NCBI GenBank assembly: GCA_027021095.1
Contig: JALUUZ010000522.1
Location: forward strand, 1-27,212
Reading direction: 5' to 3'
DNA: 27,212 nucleotides
Source: Gammaproteobacteria bacterium
Lineage (GTDB): Bacteria > Pseudomonadota > Gammaproteobacteria > SZUA-21
How positions within the stretch are numbered: position 1 is the stretch's first letter; the number at the start of each line of letters is the position of its first letter. Shown piece by piece: positions 1-8,526 of this stretch. Position numbers and translations under genes: made by a program. The notes under the pieces are model-generated. The model did not search any database. It was not told where the DNA came from and saw nothing but the letters and a program-made list of their open reading frames with translations.

Positions 1-1845
1 ATCGCTCCCGGTTACTACCTGTACCGTGACAAGTTCACCTTCAAGTTTCTGCAGGCGCCTGCCGGCGCCAGGCTCGGCAAACCGGTACTGCCTGCCGGCA
101 AAAAGAAAAAAGACCCGCAGTTCGGCGTTGTCGAAGTCTACTACCAGCGTGTCGAGATCAACGTACCGATTACCGGCCTGGCGGTCGGGCAAGCCGCGAG
201 GATCGAAGTCGGTTACCAGGGCTGTGCCGATGCCGGGTTGTGTTATCCACCGGCAACCAAGACAGTGAGCGTCGGTGCTGCAGCCGGCCTGCCGAAAACC
301 ACCACGACCCAAGCCAAGCCGGCAGCAAAACCTGCAACCACGGCGCCAGCCGGGCCTGGCACAAAGACCACGCCTGCCGCCGCCGGCACGAAAACGGTGT
401 CCACGAAGCTACAACAAAGTGACAGCAAACTGTCACTGCTCGACAGGCTTGCACTGGCGTTCAAGGTCGGCGATTTGCCGATTATCGTGGTCCTGACGCT
501 GATCGTCGGGGTACTGGCGGCATTCACTGCCTGCCTGTATCCGCTGTTTCCGATCGTCGCCAGCATCATCACCAGCCAGAGCGGCCAGCTGTCGGCAGGC
601 AGAGGGTTTTTTCTTACCCTGGTCTATGTCGAATCCATGTCAGTCACGCTCGGCGTGGTCGGTGCGGTCATGGGCGGACTCGGCAGCAGCCTTGGCATCC
701 AGGCGGCCTTGCAGCAGGACTGGGCCCTGATCGCGTTTATCACGTTGTTCATCGTCCTCGCATTGTCGATGTTCGGTGTCATTACCTTGCAGCTTCCGAC
801 CAGCCTGCAGTCGAAATTCAACGCCATGAGCAACAGACAGTCCGGCTCGACGGTCACCGGGGTCGCCATCATGGGTGCCTTGTCGGCACTGATCGCCGGC
901 CCCTGCTCGACACCCTACCTGGCCACCACGCTGGCCGGCATCATCAGTTCGGAAAGCATACTGGTCGGCTTCGTCGCCATGTTTGCCATGGGTAACGGCA
1001 TGGGGCTGCCGTTGCTGGTCATCGGTGCCGGTGGTGGTGAACTGCTGAAAAAGCCCGGCCCCTGGATGCAGACAGTGAAGTCGTCCGGCGGAATGCTGTT
1101 ACTGGCCGTCTCGCTGGTCTTCCTCGGCCGTATCGGTTCGGTCCCGGAGCAGGTGACGATGCTGCTGTGGGCATTGTGGTTCATCTCTGCCGGTGTGTTT
1201 ATGCGTGCACTCGAACCGCTCGGGGAACACAAAGGCGGCTGGGCGATGTTCTGGAAAAGTATTGGCGTGTTTTCCATCGTCTACGGCGTACTGGTCGCGC
1301 TCGGCGGCCTGACCGGGGGACGCAACTGGACCGATCCGCTGCACGGTTCGTCTTTGCTGTCCGGCGGCAGGACACCGGTCAAGCTGAGCACCCCGGCAGC
1401 AGCTCCGAGAATAGATATCACCAAGCTGAATCCGAAAGTACAACGGCAACTGCGCGGCAAACAAACACTCAACAAGGGACTGCTGACCTTTATCCGCATC
1501 AAGACGGCAGCCGACTTTGAACGCGAACTGAAAGCCGCCAATGCCGCCGGGCTGACGGTCATGCTCGACTTCTATGCGGACTGGTGCACCTACTGCAAAC
1601 AGTTTGACGACTATGTCTTTGCCGACCCGCGCGTCTACGTCGCGCTGCGCAATACCGTTCTGCTGCAGGCGGATATCACCCGTTATGATGCCCGGGACAA
1701 AGCCCTGCTGAAACGCGTCAAGGTGATTCTGCCGCCGGCGATCCTGTTCTTCCGTACCGATGGCAAGGAAGTCGTCCGCCAGCGGGTCAACGGCTTTATG
1801 AAGGCCGACAAGTTCCTGCAACGCATCGACAGGGCCTTTCGCTAA
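1..1845 (+). CDS. dsbD: Thiol:disulfide interchange protein DsbD (5' end outside window)
   Basis: Membrane protein that moves electrons from cytoplasmic thioredoxin to periplasmic thiol proteins. The reading frame is open from base 1, so the start lies upstream; 614 residues are visible. All three DsbD modules can be seen. The end of the N-terminal periplasmic domain carries its redox pair in GCADAGLCYPP (Cys codons at 223 and 241). An Ala/Thr/Pro-rich linker follows (about 260-420). The polytopic membrane domain (about 460-1310) has single Cys residues in TACLYP (532) and GPCSTP (904), the expected intramembrane pair. The C-terminal thioredoxin domain has WCTYCK (Cys codons 1585 and 1594). 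All six working cysteines are therefore present. A TlpA-like thioredoxin gene starts 36 bases downstream and is a likely electron acceptor. Family identity is secure; the lost N-terminus is unknown. Confidence 0.95.
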   Translation: MAPGYYLYRDKFTFKFLQAPAGARLGKPVLPAGKKKKDPQFGVVEVYYQRVEINVPITGLAVGQAARIEVGYQGCADAGLCYPPATKTVSVGAAAGLPKTTTTQAKPAAKPATTAPAGPGTKTTPAAAGTKTVSTKLQQSDSKLSLLDRLALAFKVGDLPIIVVLTLIVGVLAAFTACLYPLFPIVASIITSQSGQLSAGRGFFLTLVYVESMSVTLGVVGAVMGGLGSSLGIQAALQQDWALIAFITLFIVLALSMFGVITLQLPTSLQSKFNAMSNRQSGSTVTGVAIMGALSALIAGPCSTPYLATTLAGIISSESILVGFVAMFAMGNGMGLPLLVIGAGGGELLKKPGPWMQTVKSSGGMLLLAVSLVFLGRIGSVPEQVTMLLWALWFISAGVFMRALEPLGEHKGGWAMFWKSIGVFSIVYGVLVALGGLTGGRNWTDPLHGSSLLSGGRTPVKLSTPAAAPRIDITKLNPKVQRQLRGKQTLNKGLLTFIRIKTAADFERELKAANAAGLTVMLDFYADWCTYCKQFDDYVFADPRVYVALRNTVLLQADITRYDARDKALLKRVKVILPPAILFFRTDGKEVVRQRVNGFMKADKFLQRIDRAFR

Positions 1846-1881
1846 ACATTCGGCACCGGAACAGGTATACTCGGTACCATC

Positions 1882-2571
1882 ATGGGCAGACAAACTACAT
1901 CGAAATGGCTCGTGGTCCTGGCGGTATTCGCGGCCGGCGCCGGGCTCGGGGTCAACTACTGGATCAGCCGTGTAGACAAACCGGCCGCCAGCCCGGCACC
2001 GACTGCCACCCCGACGACAACGAAAAATCCCCACAGCAGCACTGCCGTCGCCACCCCCGGCGGGGCCACTCAAAAACCTGTTGCCAGGCAACGGGAAATG
2101 AACCTGATCCAGAAAATCAAGGCCGGGCAGAAACCACGGCGCCCGGATTTCGCGATCCAGGATCTCGATGGCAAGGTGCGCCACATCCGTGAATGGGACA
2201 AGAAAAAAGTCATCGTCCTGAACTTCTGGGCCACTTGGTGCCCACCTTGTAAAAAAGAAATGCCCGCCTTCATGGAACTGCAGGAGAAATACGGCAAACA
2301 GGGGCTGCAGATCATCGGCATTGCGATCGACGATAAAAAGCTGGTCAAGGAATTCGTCGATGACATGGGAATCAACTACGTGATTCTCAGCGGCCAGCTG
2401 GATGCGGTCGACATCAGCCGCCGCTATGGAAACTTTCGCGGTCAGCTTCCTTATACCGTCTTTATCAACAGCAAACAGCAGCTGGTGGCGGTCAAACGCG
2501 GCGAAATCACTAAGGCCGAAGCCGAAAAAGCGATCCTGCAGCTGTTGAAAACCAGTGCCACCCACCGGTAG
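1882..2571 (+). CDS. TlpA/ResA-like membrane-anchored thioredoxin
   Basis: A 229-residue protein with a single N-terminal hydrophobic segment (about residues 8-26), which acts as signal anchor or signal peptide. A Thr/Pro/Ala-rich linker (about 32-65) leads into a thioredoxin-fold domain of the AhpC-TSA/Redoxin type (about 85-225). The active site is WATWCPPCKKEMP with Cys120 and Cys123; WCPPC is typical of TlpA, ResA and CcmG. The later LPYTVFIN segment holds the expected cis-Pro. It follows dsbD by 36 bases, so a role as periplasmic thiol reductase fed by DsbD is likely. The substrate (cytochrome c apoprotein, copper chaperone or other) cannot be read from the sequence. The ribosome binding site is weak, but no better start is in frame. 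Confidence 0.85.
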   Translation: MGRQTTSKWLVVLAVFAAGAGLGVNYWISRVDKPAASPAPTATPTTTKNPHSSTAVATPGGATQKPVARQREMNLIQKIKAGQKPRRPDFAIQDLDGKVRHIREWDKKKVIVLNFWATWCPPCKKEMPAFMELQEKYGKQGLQIIGIAIDDKKLVKEFVDDMGINYVILSGQLDAVDISRRYGNFRGQLPYTVFINSKQQLVAVKRGEITKAEAEKAILQLLKTSATHR

Positions 2572-2659
2572 CATACTCTGTAGGTCGATTCCACCCTATT
2601 TTGCAGCAAACAGCGGCGAACGTCTTCGAACTCGATTTTTTCTGGACAACAACGAACAA

Positions 2660-2733
2660 ATCAGGCAAAATCCTGATCAGTTAGTGCATTTCTGAATTTT
2701 CAGTACCGGTTCGCGTAAATTCAGACCTTTTTT
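2660..2733. promoter_or_regulatory. Hairpin-forming leader or weak terminator between the tlpA-like gene and aroQ
   Basis: The 198-base gap holds two inverted repeats. ATCAGG/CCTGAT lies at 2660-2665 and 2672-2677 (6-base loop). CTGAATTT/AAATTCAG lies at 2692-2699 and 2717-2724, followed by ACC and six T (2728-2733), which looks like a weak AT-rich intrinsic terminator on the + strand. Within the second, CTGAATTTTCAG is itself a short palindrome and could be an operator. No clear -35/-10 pair was found. Function is inferred from structure only. Confidence 0.3.
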
Positions 2734-2769
2734 ACCGAAATTAAGCCAATTCAGCGCCTGGAAACATCG

Positions 2770-3216
2770 ATGCCGTCAATACTACTGATCAATGGCCCGA
2801 ATCTCAACCTGCTTGGCACCCGCGAACCCGACCTGTACGGACACGATACACTGGAGACGATCGTCCAGCGGCTCGACCAGTTGTGCCGGCAGGAACGCGT
2901 GTCCTTTGACGCTTTTCAGTCTAATGCAGAACATGAAATCGTCGACCGGATACACCAGGCCGGCAAAGAGAAAGTCTCGATGATACTGATCAATCCTGCT
3001 GCGTTCACGCATACCAGCCTGTCGATCCGGGATGCGTTTCAGGCCACCGCTGTCCCGTTTATCGAAATCCATCTGAGCAACGTGTATGCACGGGAACGCT
3101 ACCGGCAGAAATCCTACTTGTCGGACATTGCCCGTGGTGTAATTTGCGGATTCGGCCCGAGTGGTTACGAGCTGGCATTGCAGGCAGCCGTCAGGATCAT
3201 ACAAAATCAGCGATAG
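2770..3216 (+). CDS. aroQ: Type II 3-dehydroquinate dehydratase
   Basis: Converts 3-dehydroquinate to 3-dehydroshikimate in the shikimate pathway. At 148 residues it has the usual length of the small dodecameric type II enzymes. The N-terminal signature NGPNLNLLGTREPDLYG contains the catalytic Tyr (Tyr23) and the lid Arg (Arg18). FQSNAEHEIVD follows. The substrate-binding segment INPAAFTHTSLSIRDA is close to the family NPGAYTHTS form. The catalytic His lies in EIHLSNVYARE, and GVICGFGPSGYELAL closes the fold. It starts at the first ATG and ends 13 bases before accB, an order (aroQ-accB-accC) common in Gammaproteobacteria, so it is probably the first gene of the acc operon. Confidence 0.97.
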   Translation: MPSILLINGPNLNLLGTREPDLYGHDTLETIVQRLDQLCRQERVSFDAFQSNAEHEIVDRIHQAGKEKVSMILINPAAFTHTSLSIRDAFQATAVPFIEIHLSNVYARERYRQKSYLSDIARGVICGFGPSGYELALQAAVRIIQNQR

Positions 3217-3229
3217 CACAGGTGAGTGT

Positions 3230-3691
3230 ATGGATATTCGAAAAGTCAAAAAACTAATTGAGCTGCTTGAACAGTCAGGCATTGCGGAACTTGAGATCAA
3301 AGAAGGCGAAGAATCCGTTCGCATCAGCCGGCATGGCAGCGTTGCACCGGCGGTCAGCACCGCCCCGGTCGTGACCCCGGCGGCAGTCGAGGCACCCGTT
3401 GCCGCCACCGGCAGCAGCGAAGCTGGTGATACCGGGGACGGTGACGAGATTCCGGAAGGACACAAGGTGACCTCACCGATGGTCGGCACTTTCTACCGCG
3501 CTTCCTCGCCCACCAATCCGCCGTTCGTCGAGGTCGGCCAACAGGTCAAGGTGGGGGATACCCTGTGTATCATCGAGGCGATGAAAATGTTCAACCAGAT
3601 CGAAGCCGATAAAAGCGGCGTCATCGCCGCGGTCCTGGTAGAAAACGGCCAGCCAGTGGAGTTTGGCGAACCGCTCTTCGTCATCCAATAA
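3230..3691 (+). CDS. accB: Biotin carboxyl carrier protein of acetyl-CoA carboxylase
   Basis: Carries the biotin on which acetyl-CoA carboxylase first places CO2, for malonyl-CoA and fatty acid synthesis. The chosen start is the ATG at 3230, which gives the family N-terminus MDIRKVKKLIELLEQSGI and has AGGTGA upstream; a longer frame reaching back to 3161 would overlap aroQ. The 153-residue product has a helical N-terminal domain (1-35), an Ala/Val/Thr/Pro-rich linker (36-75) and a biotinyl domain (78-153). The biotin site is EAMKMFNQIEAD, with the modified Lys at residue 119. The thumb segment YRASSPTNPPFVEVG, diagnostic of true AccB, is present. accC follows after 24 bases. Confidence 0.97.
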   Translation: MDIRKVKKLIELLEQSGIAELEIKEGEESVRISRHGSVAPAVSTAPVVTPAAVEAPVAATGSSEAGDTGDGDEIPEGHKVTSPMVGTFYRASSPTNPPFVEVGQQVKVGDTLCIIEAMKMFNQIEADKSGVIAAVLVENGQPVEFGEPLFVIQ

Positions 3692-3715
3692 CGAATTTCA
3701 CACAGTCTTCTGCTT

Positions 3716-5056
3716 ATGTTTGATAAAATTGTAATAGCCAACCGGGGCGAAATTGCATTACGTATCCTGCGCGCGTGCCATGAACTCGGGATCAAGACCG
3801 TGGCAGTGCACTCCACCGTCGACCGCGACTTGAAACACGTGCTGCTGGCCGATGAGTCGGTCTGTATCGGGCCGGCACCATCGACCGAAAGCTATCTCAA
3901 TGTACCGGCGCTGATCAGCGCCGCCGAGGTCACCGACTCGGTCGCCATTCATCCCGGTTATGGTTTTCTATCCGAAAACGCCGATTTCGCCGAGCGTGTC
4001 GAACAGAGCGGTTTCGTGTTTATCGGTCCAAAGCCTGAAACGATCCGGCTCATGGGCGACAAGGTATCGGCCATCAAGGCGATGAAAAACACCGGTGTAC
4101 CCTGCGTACCCGGTTCGGACGGCCCGCTGACCGACGACACCCACGCCAACCTGGCACTGGGAAAGCGGATCGGTTACCCGGTGATCATCAAGGCCGCCGG
4201 CGGCGGTGGCGGGCGCGGAATGCGCGTGGTCCATGGTGAGTCCAACCTGCTCAACGCGATCTCGCTGACCAAGTCAGAAGCCGGGGCCGCGTTTGGCAAC
4301 GATATCGTCTATATGGAGAAATACCTCGAAACCCCGCGTCACGTCGAGTTCCAGGTACTGGCCGACAAGCACGGCAATGCGATTCACCTGGGCGAACGCG
4401 ACTGTTCGATGCAACGACGTCACCAGAAAGTCATCGAAGAAGCGCCTGCACCGGGTATCACCGAGGAAGTACGCGCTCGCATCGGCGAGATCTGTGCCAA
4501 GGCCTGCCGTGATATCGGTTATGTCGGCGCCGGCACCTTCGAGTTTCTGTATGAAAACGGTGAGTTTTATTTTATTGAAATGAATACCCGGGTACAGGTC
4601 GAGCACCCGGTCACCGAGATGATCACCGGGGTCGACATCATCAAGGAACAGATCCGTATCGCCGCCGGCGAACCCCTGTCCTACAAACAGTCGGACATCG
4701 TACTGCGCGGCCATGCCGTCGAGTGCCGGATCAACGCCGAAGACCCGGAAACCTTTCTGCCGTGCCCCGGGACCATCACCCAGTTCCATGCGCCCGGGGG
4801 GCCGGGGATTCGTATGGATACCCATATCTATGACAACTACCGGGTGCCTCCAAACTATGATTCGATGATCGGCAAGCTGATCGCGTACGGGGAAACACGC
4901 AGCAGTGCGCTGGCGAGGATGCGCCTGGCACTGGCAGAGATGGTGATCGAGGGAATCAAGACCAATATCGCGCTGCATCAGAAACTGGTCGATGACTCCG
5001 CTTTTATCGCCGGCGGCACCAATATCCACTACCTTGAAAACAAGCTTGGCCTGTAG
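3716..5056 (+). CDS. accC: Biotin carboxylase subunit of acetyl-CoA carboxylase
   Basis: ATP-grasp enzyme that carboxylates the biotin on AccB with bicarbonate and ATP. Its 446 residues are the usual length for a separate AccC. Visible motifs are the N-terminal KIVIANRGEIALRILRAC, the glycine-rich ATP loop KAAGGGGGRGMRVV, HVEFQVLADKHGNAIHLGERDCS, the catalytic EMNTRVQVEHPVTE, and the C-terminal RINAEDPETFLPCPG segment. It lies directly behind accB and 16 bases before prmA, as in many gammaproteobacteria, and is presumably co-transcribed with both. Nothing unusual was noticed. Confidence 0.98.
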   Translation: MFDKIVIANRGEIALRILRACHELGIKTVAVHSTVDRDLKHVLLADESVCIGPAPSTESYLNVPALISAAEVTDSVAIHPGYGFLSENADFAERVEQSGFVFIGPKPETIRLMGDKVSAIKAMKNTGVPCVPGSDGPLTDDTHANLALGKRIGYPVIIKAAGGGGGRGMRVVHGESNLLNAISLTKSEAGAAFGNDIVYMEKYLETPRHVEFQVLADKHGNAIHLGERDCSMQRRHQKVIEEAPAPGITEEVRARIGEICAKACRDIGYVGAGTFEFLYENGEFYFIEMNTRVQVEHPVTEMITGVDIIKEQIRIAAGEPLSYKQSDIVLRGHAVECRINAEDPETFLPCPGTITQFHAPGGPGIRMDTHIYDNYRVPPNYDSMIGKLIAYGETRSSALARMRLALAEMVIEGIKTNIALHQKLVDDSAFIAGGTNIHYLENKLGL

Positions 5057-5072
5057 CCGCGGCGGCTGATTC

Positions 5073-5963
5073 ATGAGTTGGTGGCAACTGAGTATCGCCG
5101 CCGACGCGGCACGGGCCGCGGAGATCGAGTCCTGCATGCTGACACTGGGGGCCGTATCGGTCACGATGCGCGACGCCGGAGCCGGCATTGACGAACGTCC
5201 GATCTTCGAGCCGGAACCCGGCAGCACCCCGTTATGGCCGGACACACTGATCACCGGCCTGTTCAGTGCCGACCAGGCCCCCACCCGGCTGACCGCACAG
5301 CTTGCCACGAGACTCGGGATCACGACTACACAGATCGACTGTCAGCGGCTCGAAGAACAAGACTGGGAGCGTACCTGGGAGCAGTATTTCAAGCCGCTGC
5401 GCTTCGGCGACAGGCTGTGGGTCATTCCCGAGGGCCATACCCCTCCCGATCCCGCTGCGGTCAACCTGTTCCTGGACCCGGGCCTGGCGTTCGGCACCGG
5501 CACACACCCGACCACCGCGTTGTGCCTGCAGTGGCTGGCGAACAACCTGGGGTCTGGTGATAAGGTGGTGGACTATGGATGCGGTTCCGGGATTCTCGGT
5601 GTCGCTGCCGCGGCGCTGGGGGCCGCTGAGCTCTGGTGTGTCGATATCGATCCCCAGGCACTGCAGGCGACCCAGGCCAACCTGGTCAAAAACAACGCCA
5701 GCATCCCGCTTCACATCAGCCTGCCACAGGATTTCAACCCCACTGTCAAGCCAACATTAATCATTGCTAACATACTGGCGAACCCGCTGATCGCACTGGC
5801 GGACGACTTTGCGTCCCTGCTCAGTCCCGGGCGAATATTAGTGATCTCTGGTATAATGATGGAACAACGTGAAACCTTGCTGCAGGCCTACGAAAAGCAC
5901 TTCGACCATTTCAAAATCCATTCTAAAGACGGCTGGATGTTGATAGAATGCAGACGTCGCTAG
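5073..5963 (+). CDS. prmA: Ribosomal protein L11 methyltransferase
   Basis: SAM-dependent enzyme that trimethylates ribosomal protein L11 at several sites. It is 296 residues long, typical of PrmA. The N-terminal L11-recognition domain begins SWWQLSIAADAARAAEIE and includes the EQDWERTWEQYFKPLRFG segment. The Rossmann methyltransferase domain shows FGTGTHPTTALCLQW, the SAM-binding VVDYGCGSGILGVAA, and the NILANPLIALAD motif that replaces the NPPY of other methyltransferases. The start ATG lies 16 bases behind accC, in line with an accBC-prmA operon. Confidence 0.97.
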   Translation: MSWWQLSIAADAARAAEIESCMLTLGAVSVTMRDAGAGIDERPIFEPEPGSTPLWPDTLITGLFSADQAPTRLTAQLATRLGITTTQIDCQRLEEQDWERTWEQYFKPLRFGDRLWVIPEGHTPPDPAAVNLFLDPGLAFGTGTHPTTALCLQWLANNLGSGDKVVDYGCGSGILGVAAAALGAAELWCVDIDPQALQATQANLVKNNASIPLHISLPQDFNPTVKPTLIIANILANPLIALADDFASLLSPGRILVISGIMMEQRETLLQAYEKHFDHFKIHSKDGWMLIECRRR

Positions 5964-5984
5964 TTAAAATTGCTATTATATTTC

Positions 5985-6076
5985 CTGGAGACTCTGGAGC
6001 GGCTGCGGTGAGTTGTGGGAAGTGCACCGCAGAAAACATGGTTTTTCCTGCCTGGCCTGCCGGAGACTCAGGAGAC
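5985..6076. repeat. Hairpin flanked by short direct repeats
   Basis: In the 146-base gap before the zinc-ribbon gene, an 8-bp inverted repeat CTGCGGTG/CACCGCAG (6003-6010 and 6025-6032, 14-base loop) is followed by AAAAC. On each side is a copy of GGAGACTCWGGAG (5987-5999 with T, 6062-6074 with A). Whether this is an RNA leader structure, a terminator for prmA or a protein-binding site cannot be told. Confidence 0.35.
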
Positions 6077-6109
6077 TGAATTCAACACTTGCATGAATAT
6101 GGGATTTAA

Positions 6110-7219
6110 ATGCTGACCCGGTGCCCCAATTGTCACACGCTGTTTCGAATATCGGACAGTCAACTGCGTAGCGCACGTGGTAAAACACGTTGCGGACAAT
6201 GCTTTACTATTTTCGAAGCGCAGGAAGAAATCACTGAAGAGAACCAGGCCCAGGCTGCCGGCCCCGCACCAAGCCAGCCAGCCAACCCACCGGCGGCCCC
6301 GCAGACCCAGCCGCCCGTATCCGCTCCACCCGACCCTGCTCCCAGCCACGGAAGTAATGTGTCAAAGATGGGGAACGCCGCATCGTCCATCTACAATGAA
6401 CTGGTCATCAAAAACCGCAGCCTGAAATACGATATTCCCGACACGCTCGACGCGGAAACCGACAGCCAGGCGCCGGACTACAGTATCACCGGCAGCAACC
6501 CGCAACCTTCTTCTGTCACCGCGACACAGGGCTACAGCGCCTATGACGGGCTTGCAACCCAATCCCCGGCCCCGGTCGCCCCGAGGCCGCCAACCCCTGC
6601 AGCGGGAACCGCCGGCGGACTCGCGCCACGGCCCGCATCGGGCGGCCTGCGTAACCCGCTGCAACGGCGCAATGCAACGCAGGACTTCAATTTCGTTCCC
6701 GACGTACTGCAGGACGACCTGTACGAGGAGGTCGACGTTCCAAGCGCCAAAAGCAATATCCTGCTGATCAGCTCGATTCTGCTGCTGTTGCTGGTACTGA
6801 TACTGCAGTTCGCTTATTTTATGCGTGCCTCGCTGGCAAGAAACGAAACGATCCGCCCGATGATGGTGAAATTCTGCAAGGTGTTTTTTAACTGTGACAT
6901 TCCCTACAGAAAAAACATCAAAAAAATCAAAATGGTGACTTTTACCGTCGACATGCACCCCAAGAAGAAACGCGTAGGCGTGATCAACTCACGCTTTGTC
7001 AACAATGCAACCTATATCCAGCCGTACCCGGTCGTCGAACTCAAGGTCAAATCCAAGCTGAACAAGCTGATCGCGATGCGCCGCCTGCAACCTAAGGACT
7101 ACCTGCCAAAACACCGCGATATCAAAAAAGGCTTCGAACCGAACACCCCGATCGACCTGAAAGTGGAGTTCGAGATCCCGACCAAAGAGCCGCCGTCGAT
7201 CTCACTGACATTTCGCTGA
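6110..7219 (+). CDS. MJ0042-type zinc-ribbon membrane protein with DUF3426 C-terminus
   Basis: A 369-residue protein of a family found almost always between prmA and dusB-fis in gammaproteobacteria. The N-terminus is a zinc-ribbon with Cys5, Cys8, Cys28 and Cys31 (RCPNCHTLF and TRCGQCFTIF), the MJ0042 finger pattern. A long Pro/Ala/Thr-rich, probably disordered cytoplasmic linker follows (about 40-205). A single hydrophobic membrane segment (about 216-238, LLISSILLLLLVLILQFAYF) leads to a C-terminal DUF3426-like domain (about 245-369). This topology puts the zinc finger inside and DUF3426 in the periplasm. The function of the family is not known to me. The start ATG fits the finger exactly. 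Confidence 0.8.
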   Translation: MLTRCPNCHTLFRISDSQLRSARGKTRCGQCFTIFEAQEEITEENQAQAAGPAPSQPANPPAAPQTQPPVSAPPDPAPSHGSNVSKMGNAASSIYNELVIKNRSLKYDIPDTLDAETDSQAPDYSITGSNPQPSSVTATQGYSAYDGLATQSPAPVAPRPPTPAAGTAGGLAPRPASGGLRNPLQRRNATQDFNFVPDVLQDDLYEEVDVPSAKSNILLISSILLLLLVLILQFAYFMRASLARNETIRPMMVKFCKVFFNCDIPYRKNIKKIKMVTFTVDMHPKKKRVGVINSRFVNNATYIQPYPVVELKVKSKLNKLIAMRRLQPKDYLPKHRDIKKGFEPNTPIDLKVEFEIPTKEPPSISLTFR

Positions 7220-7539
7220 TAAGTTATTCACAGGTTATTCACAATTTATTCAAAAGACCGCCTTTTGAGCCCGTATTTCGTCAGTTGTCAACCCATATAT
7301 TTAGTGTGTAGCTCTTTTAATCATCGTGAATTACCTGTATGATCTGCAACCTTAATCGCATTGACGCGTTATTGTACATAATAAAAATTCCAGTGTATGA
7401 ATCATTTCTTGCGCCATAGGTATCTGATAGGATAGAAATAGTTAACGATTCCTGAAACTTGATGACGGTGCGTCGCCGATGCAGCAAAATACAATGCTAT
7501 TTTTTTGCGCTGGTATCAATCAATTTTATTGTGCCAAAG
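7220..7539. other. AT-rich leader region upstream of dusB-fis
   Basis: This 320-base stretch has no convincing gene. It begins with three DnaA-box-like units (separate entry). A 7-bp stem TCAAAAG/CTTTTGA (7250-7256 and 7262-7268) overlaps the third unit. TTGACG at 7361-7366 could be a -35 element, but the following -10 is poor, so no promoter is called with confidence. In Escherichia coli the dusB-fis promoter lies in this position and is strongly growth-regulated; the same is likely here by analogy only. Confidence 0.5.
7224..7256 (+). repeat. Three tandem 11-bp units resembling DnaA boxes
   Basis: The units are TTATTCACAGG (7224), TTATTCACAAT (7235) and TTATTCAAAAG (7246), exactly 11 bases apart. 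The first two contain TTATTCACA, which fits the DnaA-box consensus TTATNCACA; the third has one mismatch. They begin 5 bases after the stop codon of the zinc-ribbon gene and lie ahead of dusB-fis. One-helical-turn spacing would put bound proteins on the same face of the DNA. Confidence 0.6.
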
Positions 7540-8526
7540 ATGAAGATAGGGCCTTATAAATTACCTAACAATCTCGTCCTGGCGCCGATGGCAGGCGTTA
7601 CTGACAGACCGTTCCGCCAGCTGTGCAAAACACTCGGGGCAGGCATGGCGGTTTCAGAGATGGTGTCGTCCAACTCGCTGCTTTGGGGCAGTAAGAAAAC
7701 CCAGCGCCGGGCCGACCACACCGGAGAAGTCGAACCGCGTATCGTGCAGATCGCCGGTGCTGACCCGCGGATGATGGCAGAAGCGGCACGTTACAACCAG
7801 GACCGTGGCGCACAGATCATCGACATCAACATGGGTTGTCCGGCCAAGAAAGTCTGTAACGTGATGGCCGGTTCTGCGTTGTTACAGCATGAAGACCTGG
7901 TAAAACGAATTCTCGACGCGGTAGTCGGTGCCGTCGACATCCCGGTCACGTTGAAGTTCAGAACAGGTTGGGACAAGCAGCATAAAAATGCGTTGTCGAT
8001 TGCGCGTATCGCTGAGCAAAGCGGTATTCAGGCACTGGCGCTGCATGGCCGCACCCGCGCCTGCCAATACAAGGGTAACGCAGAATACGAAACGATCAGA
8101 CAGGTAAAAAAACTGGTGTCCATCCCAGTGATCGCCAATGGAGACATAGATTCTCCTGAAAAAGCGAAAGAGGTCCTTGATTATACCAACGCAGACGGGA
8201 TAATGGTTGGTCGTGCCGCCCAGGGACGACCATGGATTTTCAGGGAGATTGATCACTATCTGGCAACAGGGAAAAAGCTGCCTGAACCAGGTATCGCAGA
8301 GGTTCGTGATATCATGCTTGGCCATCTGAAAACTCTATATGAATTCTATGGTGAATTCACTGGCGTACGTGTCGCCCGAAAGCATATTTCATGGTACAGC
8401 AAAGGTCAGACAGGTGGTGCGAAGTTTCGTCATACCATTAACCGGGTAGAAACGAAACATCAACAACTTTCATTAATCAAACAATTTTTTGAGCAACTCG
8501 CCAACGGGGAGGTATTAGCTGCATGA
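7540..8526 (+). CDS. dusB: tRNA-dihydrouridine synthase B
   Basis: FMN-dependent reductase that makes dihydrouridine in the tRNA D-loop. Starting at the ATG at 7540 gives 328 residues and the family N-terminus MKIGPYKLPNNLVLAPMAG; in-frame codons reaching back to 7459 would add 27 non-conserved residues. Motifs seen are APMAGVTDRPFRQLC (FMN site), the catalytic-Cys segment DINMGCPAKKVCNVMAGSAL, VTLKFRTGW, ALHGRTRACQYKGNA and VIANGDIDSPEKA. The C-terminal helical tRNA-binding part includes RKHISWYSKG. No strong ribosome binding site precedes the chosen ATG. The stop overlaps the fis start (ATGA), which implies translational coupling. Confidence 0.95.
   Translation: MKIGPYKLPNNLVLAPMAGVTDRPFRQLCKTLGAGMAVSEMVSSNSLLWGSKKTQRRADHTGEVEPRIVQIAGADPRMMAEAARYNQDRGAQIIDINMGCPAKKVCNVMAGSALLQHEDLVKRILDAVVGAVDIPVTLKFRTGWDKQHKNALSIARIAEQSGIQALALHGRTRACQYKGNAEYETIRQVKKLVSIPVIANGDIDSPEKAKEVLDYTNADGIMVGRAAQGRPWIFREIDHYLATGKKLPEPGIAEVRDIMLGHLKTLYEFYGEFTGVRVARKHISWYSKGQTGGAKFRHTINRVETKHQQLSLIKQFFEQLANGEVLAA

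Noticed and set aside
1099..2574. Open frame of 491 codons on the - strand
   Set aside because: Antisense to dsbD and the TlpA-like gene, with no motifs.
7220..7540. Replication origin because of DnaA-like boxes
   Set aside because: No dnaA, dnaN, gidA or parAB genes nearby and only one small cluster; a promoter-control role is simpler.
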